This document shows, piece by piece, positions 17,075 to 24,534 of a stretch of 52,139 nt of DNA. The translations under genes and the position numbers were made by a program. How positions within the stretch are numbered: position 1 is the first letter of the stretch; the number at the start of each line of letters is the position of its first letter. The stretch is from Streptomyces sp. CBMA156. GTDB taxonomy: Bacteria; Actinomycetota; Actinomycetes; Streptomycetales; Streptomycetaceae. The notes beneath the pieces are model-generated. The model searched no databases and was not told where the DNA came from. It worked only from the letters and a program-made list of their open reading frames with translations. The stretch is taken from positions 1-52,139 of the forward strand of contig NZ_MSJQ01000065.1 in the NCBI RefSeq assembly GCF_014596515.1, read 5' to 3'.

Positions 17075-17613
17075 CCGGTCGCCAGGGGGCGCAGCGCCGA
17101 GATCTCCGCCAGCGGCATGTTCAGCTGCTCGTGGAGGTAGCGGACGATGGTCCAGTGGGCGAGGGCGCCCTCGTCGAAGGGGCCGAACTCCCGGCAGTAG
17201 AGCGGGATCCAGCGCAGTGCCTCCTCTGCGGCGCGCGCCCGGCCGGGCTGCTCCTGGTAGGACTCGTAGGGGATGCCGCGGTGGTGGATGAAGTACCGGC
17301 CGGGCAGGCGTTCCTCGCACAGGGCGCGGTACTCGCGGGTCTGGAGGATGAGGTAGTGCCAGACCTCGTCGATGTGCTGTTCGACGGGGAGGAAGAGGCC
17401 GGCGAGCTGCTCGCGGTGGCGCGAGACGAGGTAGAGGTAGCGCAGGCACTCGGTGACCTGGCGCTCGGCCTCGGCGGGGGTGGTGGCGGTGCGGGCGGCC
17501 GTGTGGGCCACCACCTCGGCGTGGAGGTCGTCGTCGAGCAGGGCCCTGAGCTGCCCGGCCGGGACGCGGGGCGCGGGCTGCGACGGCGTTCCGGGCCGGG
17601 GCTGGGCGGTCAT
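17071..17613 (-). CDS. GRDP-like (glycine-rich domain-containing-like) protein
   Basis: A 180-aa soluble protein. Residues 77-111 match the conserved core of bacterial GRDP-like proteins: an HIDEVWHYLILQTREYRALC block (His80, Asp82, Trp85, His86, Cys99) followed by GRYFIHH (His110, His111). Conserved His/Asp/Cys suggests metal binding or catalysis, but no reaction is established for the family. It lacks a glycine-rich tail. ATG 17613 overlaps the adenylate-forming gene's stop (ATGA), and its own stop overlaps the MFS start (ATGA), so all three are tightly coupled. Confidence 0.7.
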   Translation of the reverse strand: MTAQPRPGTPSQPAPRVPAGQLRALLDDDLHAEVVAHTAARTATTPAEAERQVTECLRYLYLVSRHREQLAGLFLPVEQHIDEVWHYLILQTREYRALCEERLPGRYFIHHRGIPYESYQEQPGRARAAEEALRWIPLYCREFGPFDEGALAHWTIVRYLHEQLNMPLAEISALRPLATG

Positions 17614-18959
17614 CGGAGGTCTCCGTGGGTGGTCCCGGCCGCCGGGCCCGAGGACGGGGCCGGGGCGACGGTGGCGGTGGCGACGGTGGCGGTGGCGGTC
17701 GGGGTGGCGGGCGAGGACGGGGGCGCGGCGAGCCACGGGTACTTGCCGGAGGGGCCGATCGGCAGCTGGGCGTGGTGCTCGACGCGGCAGCGCCGTCCGG
17801 TGAGTTCGCGGACCGCGTGGGCCAGGGCGTCGGTCTCGTCCGCCCGGAGCGGGGCCCCGTCGAAGGTGGTGCAGCGCAGGACGGCTCCGTCCTCGTCCCC
17901 GTCCCCGAGGTGCAGCCGGTGGAGGAAGACGCGGGGGGTGACGGCGCTGACGGCGTCGTCGAGGTCGCCCTGGGCGACGGGGCCGCGGGGGGTGGGGAGC
18001 AACTCCTTCTCGCGGCCGCAGAAGCGGGTGATCAGGGCCGGGTCGGTGCTGCCGTCCGCGGTGCGCACGCAGTCCCCCGAGCGGTAGCGGACCAGCGGCA
18101 TGTACGGGTTGCGCACGCTGGTGACGATGAGGCTGTGGATGGTGCTGTCCGGGGCGACGGGGAGGAGTTCGACGCTCATGTCCTCCAGGTGCGGCCGGTA
18201 GCCGCCGTCGCGGTCGCTGGAGTAGAGGTAGCCCAGCTCGGTGCTGCCGAAGAGGTCGACGATCGGGCAGTCGAAGTGTTCGCGCAGGTACCGGGCCACG
18301 TTCGCCGGGGTGTACTCGTAGGCGTGGACGATGCTGGCCGGCCGGGGGAGGTGCTCCCACAGGCCCCAGGCCACGGCCTTGCGCACCAGGTGCGCCAGGT
18401 GGGAGGAGGAGCAGTCCAGGTGGTAGCGGCCCCCGGGGTGGGCTCGGGCCGCGTCACGGATCTCCGTGAGCATGCGCTCGACGTCCGCGCGCTGCCAGTG
18501 GCCGGGGTCCAGGGTCAGGTTGAGGTAGAAGGTGTGCTCGTCCAGCCGGCGGTCGGCCGGGGAGGGGGCGCCGGACGGCTCCTCGCCGCGCTTGCGGGCG
18601 TTGACGCGGGCGACGTGCTCGGTGGCCAGCACGGTGGTGAGCGAGACCCTCGGACAGCCCTCCGCCCAGGTGGCGGCGATGTCGGGGTGTTCGCTCCACA
18701 GCCGGTAGTAGGAGTTCAGCAGGAAGTAGGGCGGCCGGATGATCTGCATGCGGGCGTGGTTCGTGCCGGTGGAGAGCACGAACTCCGCCTCACCGGTGGC
18801 GAGCGCCGCGGCGAGGCGCGGTGTCATCCAGTTGTCGGGAAATCCCCGGGCGATCTCCGGTTTCTCCAGAATGGGGAAATGCCCCCGCTCGATCGCGGCG
18901 CGGTAGAGCGGGATGTCCCTGATCCGGTCGATCACGTCGGGGGTCGGCTGACCGTTCAC
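17610..18959 (-). CDS. PaaK-like adenylate-forming enzyme of a candidate RiPP cassette
   Basis: A 449-aa phenylacetate-CoA-ligase-like member of the ANL superfamily. Visible motifs: STGT at 63-66 (P-loop), LFGSTELGYLYSS near 236-248, LVRYRSGD at 289-296, RFCGREKEL at 312-320, and a C-terminal GPSGKYP with the catalytic Lys. It should therefore form an acyl-AMP. A Thr/Ala/Pro-rich tail of about 40 residues follows. GTG 18959 has GGAGG 5 bases upstream. It is the first gene after the 48-aa peptide and the hairpin. It could activate the peptide's C-terminus or a small acid to be attached to it; this is inference. Confidence 0.8.
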   Translation of the reverse strand: MNGQPTPDVIDRIRDIPLYRAAIERGHFPILEKPEIARGFPDNWMTPRLAAALATGEAEFVLSTGTNHARMQIIRPPYFLLNSYYRLWSEHPDIAATWAEGCPRVSLTTVLATEHVARVNARKRGEEPSGAPSPADRRLDEHTFYLNLTLDPGHWQRADVERMLTEIRDAARAHPGGRYHLDCSSSHLAHLVRKAVAWGLWEHLPRPASIVHAYEYTPANVARYLREHFDCPIVDLFGSTELGYLYSSDRDGGYRPHLEDMSVELLPVAPDSTIHSLIVTSVRNPYMPLVRYRSGDCVRTADGSTDPALITRFCGREKELLPTPRGPVAQGDLDDAVSAVTPRVFLHRLHLGDGDEDGAVLRCTTFDGAPLRADETDALAHAVRELTGRRCRVEHHAQLPIGPSGKYPWLAAPPSSPATPTATATVATATVAPAPSSGPAAGTTHGDLR

Positions 18960-18975
18960 TGTGTCCTCCAGTCGG

Positions 18976-19048
18976 CGCCCGGCACCCGGACCGCCGGAGC
19001 CCGACGGCCCGGACGACCGGGCCGGGCAGGTGGTCCGGGTGCCGGGCG
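18976..19048 (-). terminator. nested hairpin between peptide gene and biosynthetic genes (attenuator-like)
   Basis: Outer arms of 17 bases, 18976-18992 and 19032-19048 (core GCCCGGCACCCGGACC paired with GGTCCGGGTGCCGGGC), enclose an inner perfect 8-bp hairpin (19005-19012 with 19017-19024, four-base loop). It fills most of the 94-base gap. There is no T-run, so I infer partial termination or RNA stabilisation that yields more peptide mRNA than enzyme mRNA. Confidence 0.7.
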
Positions 19049-19053
19049 GTGCG

Positions 19054-19200
19054 TCAGGAGATACAGCCGGACTTCGCGACGCTGATGCACCCGTCCTTGG
19101 CCACGCTGATGCAGCCGTCCTTGGCGGTGCCTCCGGAGTTGGCGGCGACCCAGCCCTTCCACACGTCTTCCTGGATCATCTTCTTGACGAGCTGTTCCAT
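19054..19200 (-). CDS. candidate RiPP precursor peptide with three tandem core repeats
   Basis: A 48-aa peptide starting at ATG 19200 with GGAGG 6 bases upstream. Residues 1-22 form an amphipathic leader-like segment (MEQLVKKMIQEDVWKGWVAA), then Gly-Gly-Thr. Residues 25-48 are three contiguous octapeptides: TAKDGCIS, VAKDGCIS and VAKSGCIS. Each has Cys (30, 38, 46) in Gly-Cys-Ile-Ser, and the last Ser is the C-terminus. Such a leader plus repeated core is typical of ribosomal peptides that are modified and cut into several products. Neither the leader nor the core matches a class I know. It has its own promoter and is followed by a hairpin and the PaaK-like/GRDP/MFS operon. Confidence 0.75.
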   Translation of the reverse strand: MEQLVKKMIQEDVWKGWVAANSGGTAKDGCISVAKDGCISVAKSGCIS

Positions 19201-19258
19201 TCGGACCTCCGAGATGTGTCGGTATTCCGGCGGCGCGGATCGTCGCCGCCAAAACGAC

Positions 19259-19286
19259 AGTAAAGCGATGGTCAAGGAAGTGTCAA
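19259..19286 (-). promoter_or_regulatory. promoter of the precursor peptide gene
   Basis: On the minus strand, TTGACA (19286-19281) and TTTACT (19264-19259) are separated by 16 bases, with expected start near 19252, giving a leader of about 50 bases. The surrounding 60 bases are unusually AT-rich for this genome. Confidence 0.6.
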
Positions 19287-19469
19287 TGATGGTTAATCAG
19301 ACAGCGATGAGTGGCGTGTGGCCGAGAGTTGACGGCCCGACAGATCGGTGCCGAAACGGCGGATCCGGTTCCGGAAACGGCCCGCCGGGCGGCCGCGGGG
19401 GTGCTCGTCGGCAGGGGCGTCCCGGCCGTTCGCCCGAGGCGGGGTCCCGGCCGGTCGGCCGGCGGTCCG

Positions 19470-19874
19470 TTACGGCCGGGCGCGGTTGACGATGGTGCAG
19501 ATGTCGTCCGCGGTGCAGGCGGCGGGATCGGTGCTCGCGGCGCGGTCCGCGAGGCCGCGGAGCGCCTCCCGGGTGGTGGCGAGGTCGGCCATGCGCCGCT
19601 CGATGTCGGCGAGGTGCTCGTGGATGAGGCCGGTGACGTGACCGCAGGGGGCGTGGCCGTCGTCGCGCAGCACGAGGACCGAGCGGATCTCGGCGAGGGT
19701 GAGGCCCGCGCGCTGGGCGTCGCGGACGAACCCCAGCCGGGTCACGGTGCTCTCCGGGTAGTCGCGGTAGCCGCCCGCGGTGCGCGGCGGCGCCGGCAGC
19801 AGGCCGCTGTCCTCGTAGAAGCGGATGGTCCTGCCGGTGAGCCCGGTGCGGGTGGCGAGGTCGCCGATGCGCAT
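19470..19874 (-). CDS. MerR-family metal-responsive regulator
   Basis: A 134-aa MerR protein. The N-terminal winged helix reads MRIGDLATRTGLTGRTIRFYEDSGLLP, followed by the long dimerisation helix. Metal-binding Cys are Cys77 (APCGH) and Cys120/Cys126 in AACTADDIC near the C-terminus, giving the three-Cys arrangement of mercury/thiophilic-metal sensors, though the spacing differs from classical MerR. It is divergent from the merB-like gene and a perfect palindrome lies between them. It probably represses and activates that gene. Confidence 0.88.
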   Translation of the reverse strand: MRIGDLATRTGLTGRTIRFYEDSGLLPAPPRTAGGYRDYPESTVTRLGFVRDAQRAGLTLAEIRSVLVLRDDGHAPCGHVTGLIHEHLADIERRMADLATTREALRGLADRAASTDPAACTADDICTIVNRARP

Positions 19875-19890
19875 GCCTCCAGGGTAGCCC

Positions 19891-19922
19891 TTGACCTTCC
19901 AGTGCACTGGAAGGTCTAGCGT
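19891..19922 (+). promoter_or_regulatory. MerR-type promoter with perfect 22-bp operator
   Basis: TTGACC (-35, 19891-19896) and TAGCGT (-10, 19917-19922) are separated by 20 bases, the elongated spacer typical of MerR targets. The palindrome 19894-19915 has arms ACCTTCCAGTG and CACTGGAAGGT with no mismatch and sits between the elements, reading toward the merB-like gene. Confidence 0.8.
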
Positions 19923-19970
19923 CGGATGGAGAAGCGGGGAAGCCGAACGACGGTCCGGAGGACTGGGCAC

Positions 19971-20954
19971 ATGCGGATCACGGTGCTGACGGTGGCGGAC
20001 TGCCCGAACGCGCGGCCGGCGCTGGAGCTGGCCACCGCCGCGCTGGACGGCCGGGAAGCCGAGGTGGAGCTGGTCGAGGTGGCCGACGAGGCCGAGGCCA
20101 CCCGGCTGGGGATGTGCGGTTCGCCGACGATCCTGATCGACGGCACCGACCCGTTCCCGCCGCCCGGGGCGGCGCCCAGCCTGTCCTGCCGCCTCTACTG
20201 GAGAGCGGACGGCACGATGTCCGGCCTGCCGGAGGAGACCGCCCTGCGCCTGGCCCTCGCCGGGACGGCCGCTCCGGTCCGGGGCGCCGGGGCGGCGGAC
20301 TGCTGCGCCCCGCCGCCGGACGTCCGGGATGTCGTCGACCGCTCCGGCCGTGGCCGCCGGGCCCCGGCCGAGCGCGGCCTGCGCGCGGTGCAACAGCGCA
20401 TCCTGCGCCACTTCTCCGCCACCGGGACCGCCCCCGGGGCGCGGACGCTGCGGCCGGAAGCGGCCGAGGCCGGGCGGAGCGCCGGCGAGGTGCTCGCCGA
20501 GCTGGCCGAGGAGGACTTCATCACCCTGGACGAGGCGGGGAACATCCGCGCCGCCTATCCCTTCTCCGCCGTCCCCACCCGGCACCGGGTCCGCCTCGGC
20601 ATCGGGGTGGAGGTGTGGTCGATGTGCGCCATCGACGCCCTGGGCATCCCGGCGATGCTCGGCCAGGACGCGGTGATCTCCTCCACCGACCCGGTGAGCG
20701 GCGACGCCGTCACGGTCACCTCGGCCGACGGCGTCCTGCGCTGGGACCCGGTGGACGCCGTGGTCTTCGTCGGGCAGCGTCCCGGAGGCGGTCCCGCGGC
20801 GGCGGCCTGCTGTGACGCGCTGAACTTCTTCACCGGTGCGGCGAACGCCGAGGCCTGGACGAGCGGGCACCCGGACGTCCCCGGCCGTACGGTCGGCCGG
20901 TCCGAGGCCGAGCGCATCGGCCGGGAGACCTTCGGGCACCTGCTCGCGCCCTGA
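19971..20954 (+). CDS. merB: thioredoxin-like/alkylmercury lyase (MerB) fusion
   Basis: 327 aa. Residues 1-80 are a small thioredoxin-like domain (VADCPNARPALELA, MCGSPTILIDGTDPF). The rest is a MerB-type organomercurial lyase: Cys219 and Asp222 in WSMCAIDALGIP and Cys280/281 in CCDALNFF match the Cys-Asp-Cys set that breaks the C-Hg bond. ATG 19971 has GGAGG 9 bases upstream; ATG 19926 is an alternative but lies about where transcription would start. The fused domain may deliver or remove Hg(II). No merA reductase is in the window. Confidence 0.85.
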   Translation: MRITVLTVADCPNARPALELATAALDGREAEVELVEVADEAEATRLGMCGSPTILIDGTDPFPPPGAAPSLSCRLYWRADGTMSGLPEETALRLALAGTAAPVRGAGAADCCAPPPDVRDVVDRSGRGRRAPAERGLRAVQQRILRHFSATGTAPGARTLRPEAAEAGRSAGEVLAELAEEDFITLDEAGNIRAAYPFSAVPTRHRVRLGIGVEVWSMCAIDALGIPAMLGQDAVISSTDPVSGDAVTVTSADGVLRWDPVDAVVFVGQRPGGGPAAAACCDALNFFTGAANAEAWTSGHPDVPGRTVGRSEAERIGRETFGHLLAP

Positions 20955-21039
20955 GCGCCGGCCGACGGGCGGGCGCGGCGGGGCCTGCGGGCACGGCGCG
21001 GGCCGGTGCCGGCTCGGCTGGCCTCCGCCCGGCCGGCGC
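20955..21039. terminator. long GC-rich inverted repeat between convergent genes
   Basis: GCGCCGGCCG (20955-20964) can pair with CGGCCGGCGC (21030-21039) across a GC-rich loop. It lies between merB and the convergent hydrolase gene. Confidence 0.4.
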
Positions 21040-21042
21040 CGG

Positions 21043-21912
21043 TCAGGATCCGGTGGGCAGGAGCGCGGCGAGTTCCCCCAGGACCCGGGCCGCCGGCGCC
21101 GGGTGGACGAGCCAGCGCAGGTGGCCGCCTTCGAGGGTCCGGACGTCGAAGGGGTTGTCGGGGGTGAGCGCGTCGGCCTCGCGGATCATGCGGTCCTGCA
21201 TGGCGGGCGGAATGCTGGTGTCGGCGGCCAGACGCACGTAGGTCCTGGGAATCCGGCCCCAGGTCGTGGCCTGCGCCCGGTCGGCGGACGTGCCGGCGTC
21301 GAGGTTCTCGTCGGGCTGGAAGGTGTTCAGGAAGGTCCGGAACTCGTCATCGGTGAGGTCGGCGGCGAACGCCTGCCGGAACGCGGCGAGCGCCGTCGGG
21401 TCGGCGGTGCGGAAGTTGACCCGGAGCAGGCCGAGTTCGGCCGGGTTCCCGGCGAGCGCGGCGGCGAAGGCGGCAGGGTCGACGGTCGCCATCTCCGGCT
21501 GGGCGTAGTAGCCGCTCACGTCCAGATCGACAGGGCACCAGGCGGAGACGTAGACGATCCGGTCGACCAGCTCGGGCCGAGCGTTGGCGACGGCGGTGGC
21601 CGTGATGCCGCCCCTGCTGTGGGCGACGAGGACGGTGGGTCCGTTCCGCTTGGCCCGTTCGAGGACGTCGGTCACGCGGGCGGCGTTGTCGGCGAGCGTG
21701 ACCCCCTTGATGCTCCCCGGCTCCGCGGCGAGCGCTTCGAGGTCCTGGGGAGCCTGGTAGGGCGCGGGGAAGGTCGCCTCGAATCCGTGCCCCGGAAGGT
21801 CGACCGCGACGGATCGGTGCCCGAGCAGGGCGAGTTCGGCCTGTAGCGGCGCGAACGAGAACGAGTTGGCGAAGGCCCCGTGGACGAAGACGAAGGTCGG
21901 CAGGTTCTGCAT
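21043..21912 (-). CDS. alpha/beta hydrolase
   Basis: A 289-aa alpha/beta-hydrolase of the MenH/esterase type. The oxyanion motif is FVFVHGAFANS at the N-terminus, the nucleophile is Ser99 in LVAHSRGG, and the catalytic His is in LEGGHLRWLVHP near the C-terminus. ATG 21912 has GGAGG 8 bases upstream. There is no signal peptide and no operon partner; the substrate is unknown. Confidence 0.85.
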   Translation of the reverse strand: MQNLPTFVFVHGAFANSFSFAPLQAELALLGHRSVAVDLPGHGFEATFPAPYQAPQDLEALAAEPGSIKGVTLADNAARVTDVLERAKRNGPTVLVAHSRGGITATAVANARPELVDRIVYVSAWCPVDLDVSGYYAQPEMATVDPAAFAAALAGNPAELGLLRVNFRTADPTALAAFRQAFAADLTDDEFRTFLNTFQPDENLDAGTSADRAQATTWGRIPRTYVRLAADTSIPPAMQDRMIREADALTPDNPFDVRTLEGGHLRWLVHPAPAARVLGELAALLPTGS

Positions 21913-22070
21913 GGCCTCAGCCTCCAGCAGAACGATCTTCGGAACAAGACCGGACCGAGGAGGGATCAGCTCCGGCGGGCGGGTGCGAACAGGCCGGTCC
22001 GCGTGACGCGTCCGGGCGGCCGGGGCCGGGAGGGCCGCGGAACCCGCGTGCGTCACGCGGCAGTCGGGCC

Positions 22071-22634
22071 TCAGCCGCCGGTGGTGGTCCGGGCGGCCTG
22101 GGTACGGCAGTGGGTGAGGGCGTAGGTGATGCGGCGGTCGGGGCTGGGGGTGGTGGCGAGGAGTTCGCCGGCTGTGACGAGGGTGGTCCAGTACCGGGCG
22201 GGGTTGCCGGTGCGGGGCAGGGGGCGGGCGGCGGCGAGGGAGAGGTAGGCGGTGGTGAGGTTGCCGGTGGTGAACCAGCGCTGGAGGCCGTGTTGGTGGC
22301 CGGGGCGGATGCCGCCCATGGCGTCGATGGCGGTCAGGAAGTGTTCCACGACGGCGAGTTCGGTGTCCGTGAGGCTCTTGGGGATGTCGAAGACGCCGAG
22401 GGCTTCGAGGAGTTCGCCGGTGTCGTTCTCGGAGTTCGGGCGGGGGTCGGCGAGCAGGGCGTCGCGGCAGTCGGCGAGGCGGCGGGTGGTCTCGGCGAGG
22501 GGGATGGCCAGGGCGAGGCAGACCGCGCGGGCGGAGGGCAGGGGCTTGCCGGAGCGCTTGGCGAGGAGCGCGTAGGTGGCGGCCGGGGTGGTGCCGCGGG
22601 ACATGGCGTGGCGGGCGAGGGTGGCGAGGTTCAT
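22071..22634 (-). CDS. hypothetical protein in operon with an ATP-binding regulator
   Basis: A 187-aa soluble, mostly helical protein, unrecognised. It begins MNLATLARHAMSRGTTPAATYALLAKRSGK and has a Trp/Thr-rich middle (LQRWFTTGNLTTAYLSLAAARPLPRTG). It starts 8 bases after the stop of the ATP-binding gene on the same strand. Such companions of RsbW-like ATPases and DUF5753 regulators are frequent in Streptomyces loci of unknown function. Confidence 0.65.
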   Translation of the reverse strand: MNLATLARHAMSRGTTPAATYALLAKRSGKPLPSARAVCLALAIPLAETTRRLADCRDALLADPRPNSENDTGELLEALGVFDIPKSLTDTELAVVEHFLTAIDAMGGIRPGHQHGLQRWFTTGNLTTAYLSLAAARPLPRTGNPARYWTTLVTAGELLATTPSPDRRITYALTHCRTQAARTTTGG

Positions 22635-22642
22635 GGGGGCTC

Positions 22643-23068
22643 TCAGATGCTGACGAGGGTGGGGGCGCACAGGGCCCAGACGAACTTGCCGATGCCGCAA
22701 GGGCGGGTCTCGCAGCCCCAGCGGTGGGCGAGTTCGTTGACGAGGAACAGGCCGCGGCCGCGCTCGTCGTCCGGAGCGGCCGCACGGAGCGTGGGGTGGC
22801 CGGCGCCGGCGTCGTGGACTTCGAGGCGCAGGAGGCGGTCGGGGGTGAGGGTGAAGCGGATCTCGATGTGGCGGTCGTCGGGGGCGTCGGAGTGCTGGAC
22901 GGCGTTGGCGAACAACTCGCCGAGGAGGAGTTCGGCGGTGTCGGCGTAGCGGTCGCCGGCGGGGAGACCGGAGAGGTAGGCCCGCAGCAAGTACCTTGCC
23001 AGGGGCGTGGATTCGGTCTCGGAGTCGAGGCGCGCGACGAACATACGGGGGCGACGGGCAGTGGGCAT
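22643..23068 (-). CDS. RsbW-like ATP-binding protein (anti-sigma-type HATPase)
   Basis: A 141-aa single-domain GHKL ATPase. The N box is LLLGELFANAVQHSD, G1 is LEVHDAGAGHP and G2 is DDERGRGLFLVNELAHRWG. Single-domain proteins of this type act as anti-sigma or regulatory kinases. The gene is divergent from an HTH/DUF397 pair, the classic actinomycete trio of HTH, DUF397 and HATPase, suggesting a shared regulatory unit. Confidence 0.85.
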   Translation of the reverse strand: MPTARRPRMFVARLDSETESTPLARYLLRAYLSGLPAGDRYADTAELLLGELFANAVQHSDAPDDRHIEIRFTLTPDRLLRLEVHDAGAGHPTLRAAAPDDERGRGLFLVNELAHRWGCETRPCGIGKFVWALCAPTLVSI

Positions 23069-23228
23069 GGGGGTGCACCTCAGGGGGCGGAGGGGGCGTG
23101 CGAATGGGGCGCGCAGTTCACTCTGTGCATGCGGGTGACTGCGTTCCGGTAACAATGATCGACCTGCGGAGGTACGGTGACGCCCAGATCCACGTGTTGG
23201 GCGCGTGGCGCACAAGCAGGGGACAGCG

Positions 23229-24176
23229 ATGGCACAGCGGAAGATCAAGCGCGGACCGACGGCCAGCTCCGCGATCATGTTCGGCGAAGAGCTCCGCTAC
23301 GCGCGGGAGTCGGCGGGCTACACCCAGGAGGACCTGGGCAAGCTGATGCACCTCGACCGCACGGTGATCTCGCGGATGGAGACCGGGCGGCGGAAGCCGT
23401 CGGTCTTGGAGGTCGAGGAACTCGAAGGGATCCTGAACGCGGGTGGCCTGCTGAGGCGGTTGTACGGCCGGGTGGACTGGAACGCCTCGATCGAGCACCC
23501 GGATTGGTTCCAGGAGTATGTGGACCATGAGGCCGTTGTGGTCGGGCTGCGTGCGTACCAGGACAGCGTGATGTACGGCTTGTTGCAGTGCCGGCAGTAC
23601 GCGCGGGCGCTCTTTACTAGTGGCGTTGCGGGCGGGAATCTGGAGGAGGTCGAGGAGCTGACCAGGGCCCGACTGAGTCGGCAGAGTCGCTTTCTCGAAC
23701 CCGGTGGGCCGTTGTTGCTCGTCATCCTTGACGAGAGCGCCATCCGAACGGTCGTGGGTGGACCAAGTGTGATGAGGAGCCAGATGGAGCATCTGCTGCG
23801 CGTGGCTCAGCTACCGAACATCGTCGTTCAGGTGGCGCCGTTCTCGTGCCGTCGGATCATCTTCAACGCGGCTATGGTGTTGCTGGAGTTGCCGGACGGG
23901 CAACGCTCGGTGTACTCGGAGAGCCTCGATCGGGGTCATTTGACCGATGCTGCCGAAGCTGTGGCCAGGCATCAGCTTCGCTATGATCAGCTCCGGGCTG
24001 AATGCCTGTCAGAGGGTGACTCGCTTCAACTGGTCGCCGATGCGCTGGAGGGGTTCAAGGATGATGAGCAACGAGCTCGCCGCAGCCGCCTGGCGGAAGA
24101 GCAGCTACAGCGGCGACAACGGCGGCAACTGCATCGAGGTAGCCCCCGGTTTCCCGGGCCTCGTTCCTGTGCGTGA
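23229..24176 (+). CDS. XRE-type HTH regulator with DUF5753 (Scr1-like)
   Basis: 315 aa. An N-terminal XRE helix-turn-helix (FGEELRYARESAGYTQEDLGKLMHLDRTVISRMETGRR) is followed by the DUF5753 sensor-like domain. The start is ATG 23229 with GGGGAC upstream. The domain should end near residue 277, but the frame runs on for about 38 Arg/Gln-rich residues inside the next gene, overlapping it by 116 bases. A frame with TGATGA sits exactly at the DUF397 start, so a one-base deletion near the run of G at about 24050 probably created the extension. Confidence 0.85.
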   Translation: MAQRKIKRGPTASSAIMFGEELRYARESAGYTQEDLGKLMHLDRTVISRMETGRRKPSVLEVEELEGILNAGGLLRRLYGRVDWNASIEHPDWFQEYVDHEAVVVGLRAYQDSVMYGLLQCRQYARALFTSGVAGGNLEEVEELTRARLSRQSRFLEPGGPLLLVILDESAIRTVVGGPSVMRSQMEHLLRVAQLPNIVVQVAPFSCRRIIFNAAMVLLELPDGQRSVYSESLDRGHLTDAAEAVARHQLRYDQLRAECLSEGDSLQLVADALEGFKDDEQRARRSRLAEEQLQRRQRRQLHRGSPRFPGPRSCA

Positions 24177-24270
24177 TTCCAAGGACCCGCTGGGCCCGGC
24201 CCTCGTTTTCCCGGCCGCCGCGTGGGAAGCCTTCGTCAGGGCCGTCCGTGAGGGCGACTTCCCGGCGTAG
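24061..24270 (+). CDS. DUF397 protein
   Basis: A 69-aa DUF397 protein: WRKSSYSGDNGGNCIEVAPG, VPVRDSKDPLGPALVFPAAAWEAFVRAV. ATG 24061 or 24064 follows GGAGGGG. It normally accompanies the upstream HTH/DUF5753 regulator and probably binds it as a small antitoxin-like or regulatory partner. Confidence 0.88.
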   Translation: MMSNELAAAAWRKSSYSGDNGGNCIEVAPGFPGLVPVRDSKDPLGPALVFPAAAWEAFVRAVREGDFPA

Positions 24271-24375
24271 CGCTCCCGGTGCCGGCGGCGCCTCCGGGGT
24301 GACCAGGGCCGTACCCGGGAGAGGGGACCTCCGGCCGTCGCCCGGAGGTGGCCGGAACCACCCCTCCGGATGGTC

Positions 24376-24381
24376 TATAGT
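24376..24381 (+). promoter_or_regulatory. -10 element of tRNA-Leu
   Basis: TATAGT lies 18 bases before the mature tRNA 5' end; the -35 is not clear. Confidence 0.5.
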
Positions 24382-24399
24382 TGTCCTCATCACCCAGAT

Positions 24400-24483
24400 G
24401 CGCGGGTGGCGGAATAGGCAGACGCGCTGGATTCAGGTTCCAGTGCCCGAAAGGGCGTGGGGGTTCAACTCCCCCCTCGCGCA
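24400..24483 (+). tRNA. tRNA-Leu (anticodon CAG)
   Basis: The acceptor arm GCGCGGG (24400-24406) pairs with CTCGCGC (24476-24482), followed by discriminator A. The anticodon stem CTGGA/TCCAG holds loop TTCAGGT, giving anticodon CAG. A long variable arm (TGCCC-GAAA-GGGCG), as in class II tRNAs, and the T-arm GGGGG-TTCAACT-CCCCC are present. CCA is not encoded. Confidence 0.95.
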
Positions 24484-24491
24484 CAGCGAAC

Positions 24492-24533
24492 GGCCGTTCG
24501 CTCCGACACTTTGTCGGAGCGAACGGCCTTTTT
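24492..24533 (+). terminator. rho-independent terminator of tRNA-Leu
   Basis: A perfect 17-bp stem (24492-24508 with 24512-24528), three-base loop CTT, then five T. Confidence 0.95.
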
Positions 24534-24534
24534 G

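Noticed and set aside
24400..24483. tRNA-Leu as a phage/ICE attachment site
   Set aside because: I looked for a repeat of the tRNA 3' end in the window and found none, and no integrase is present.
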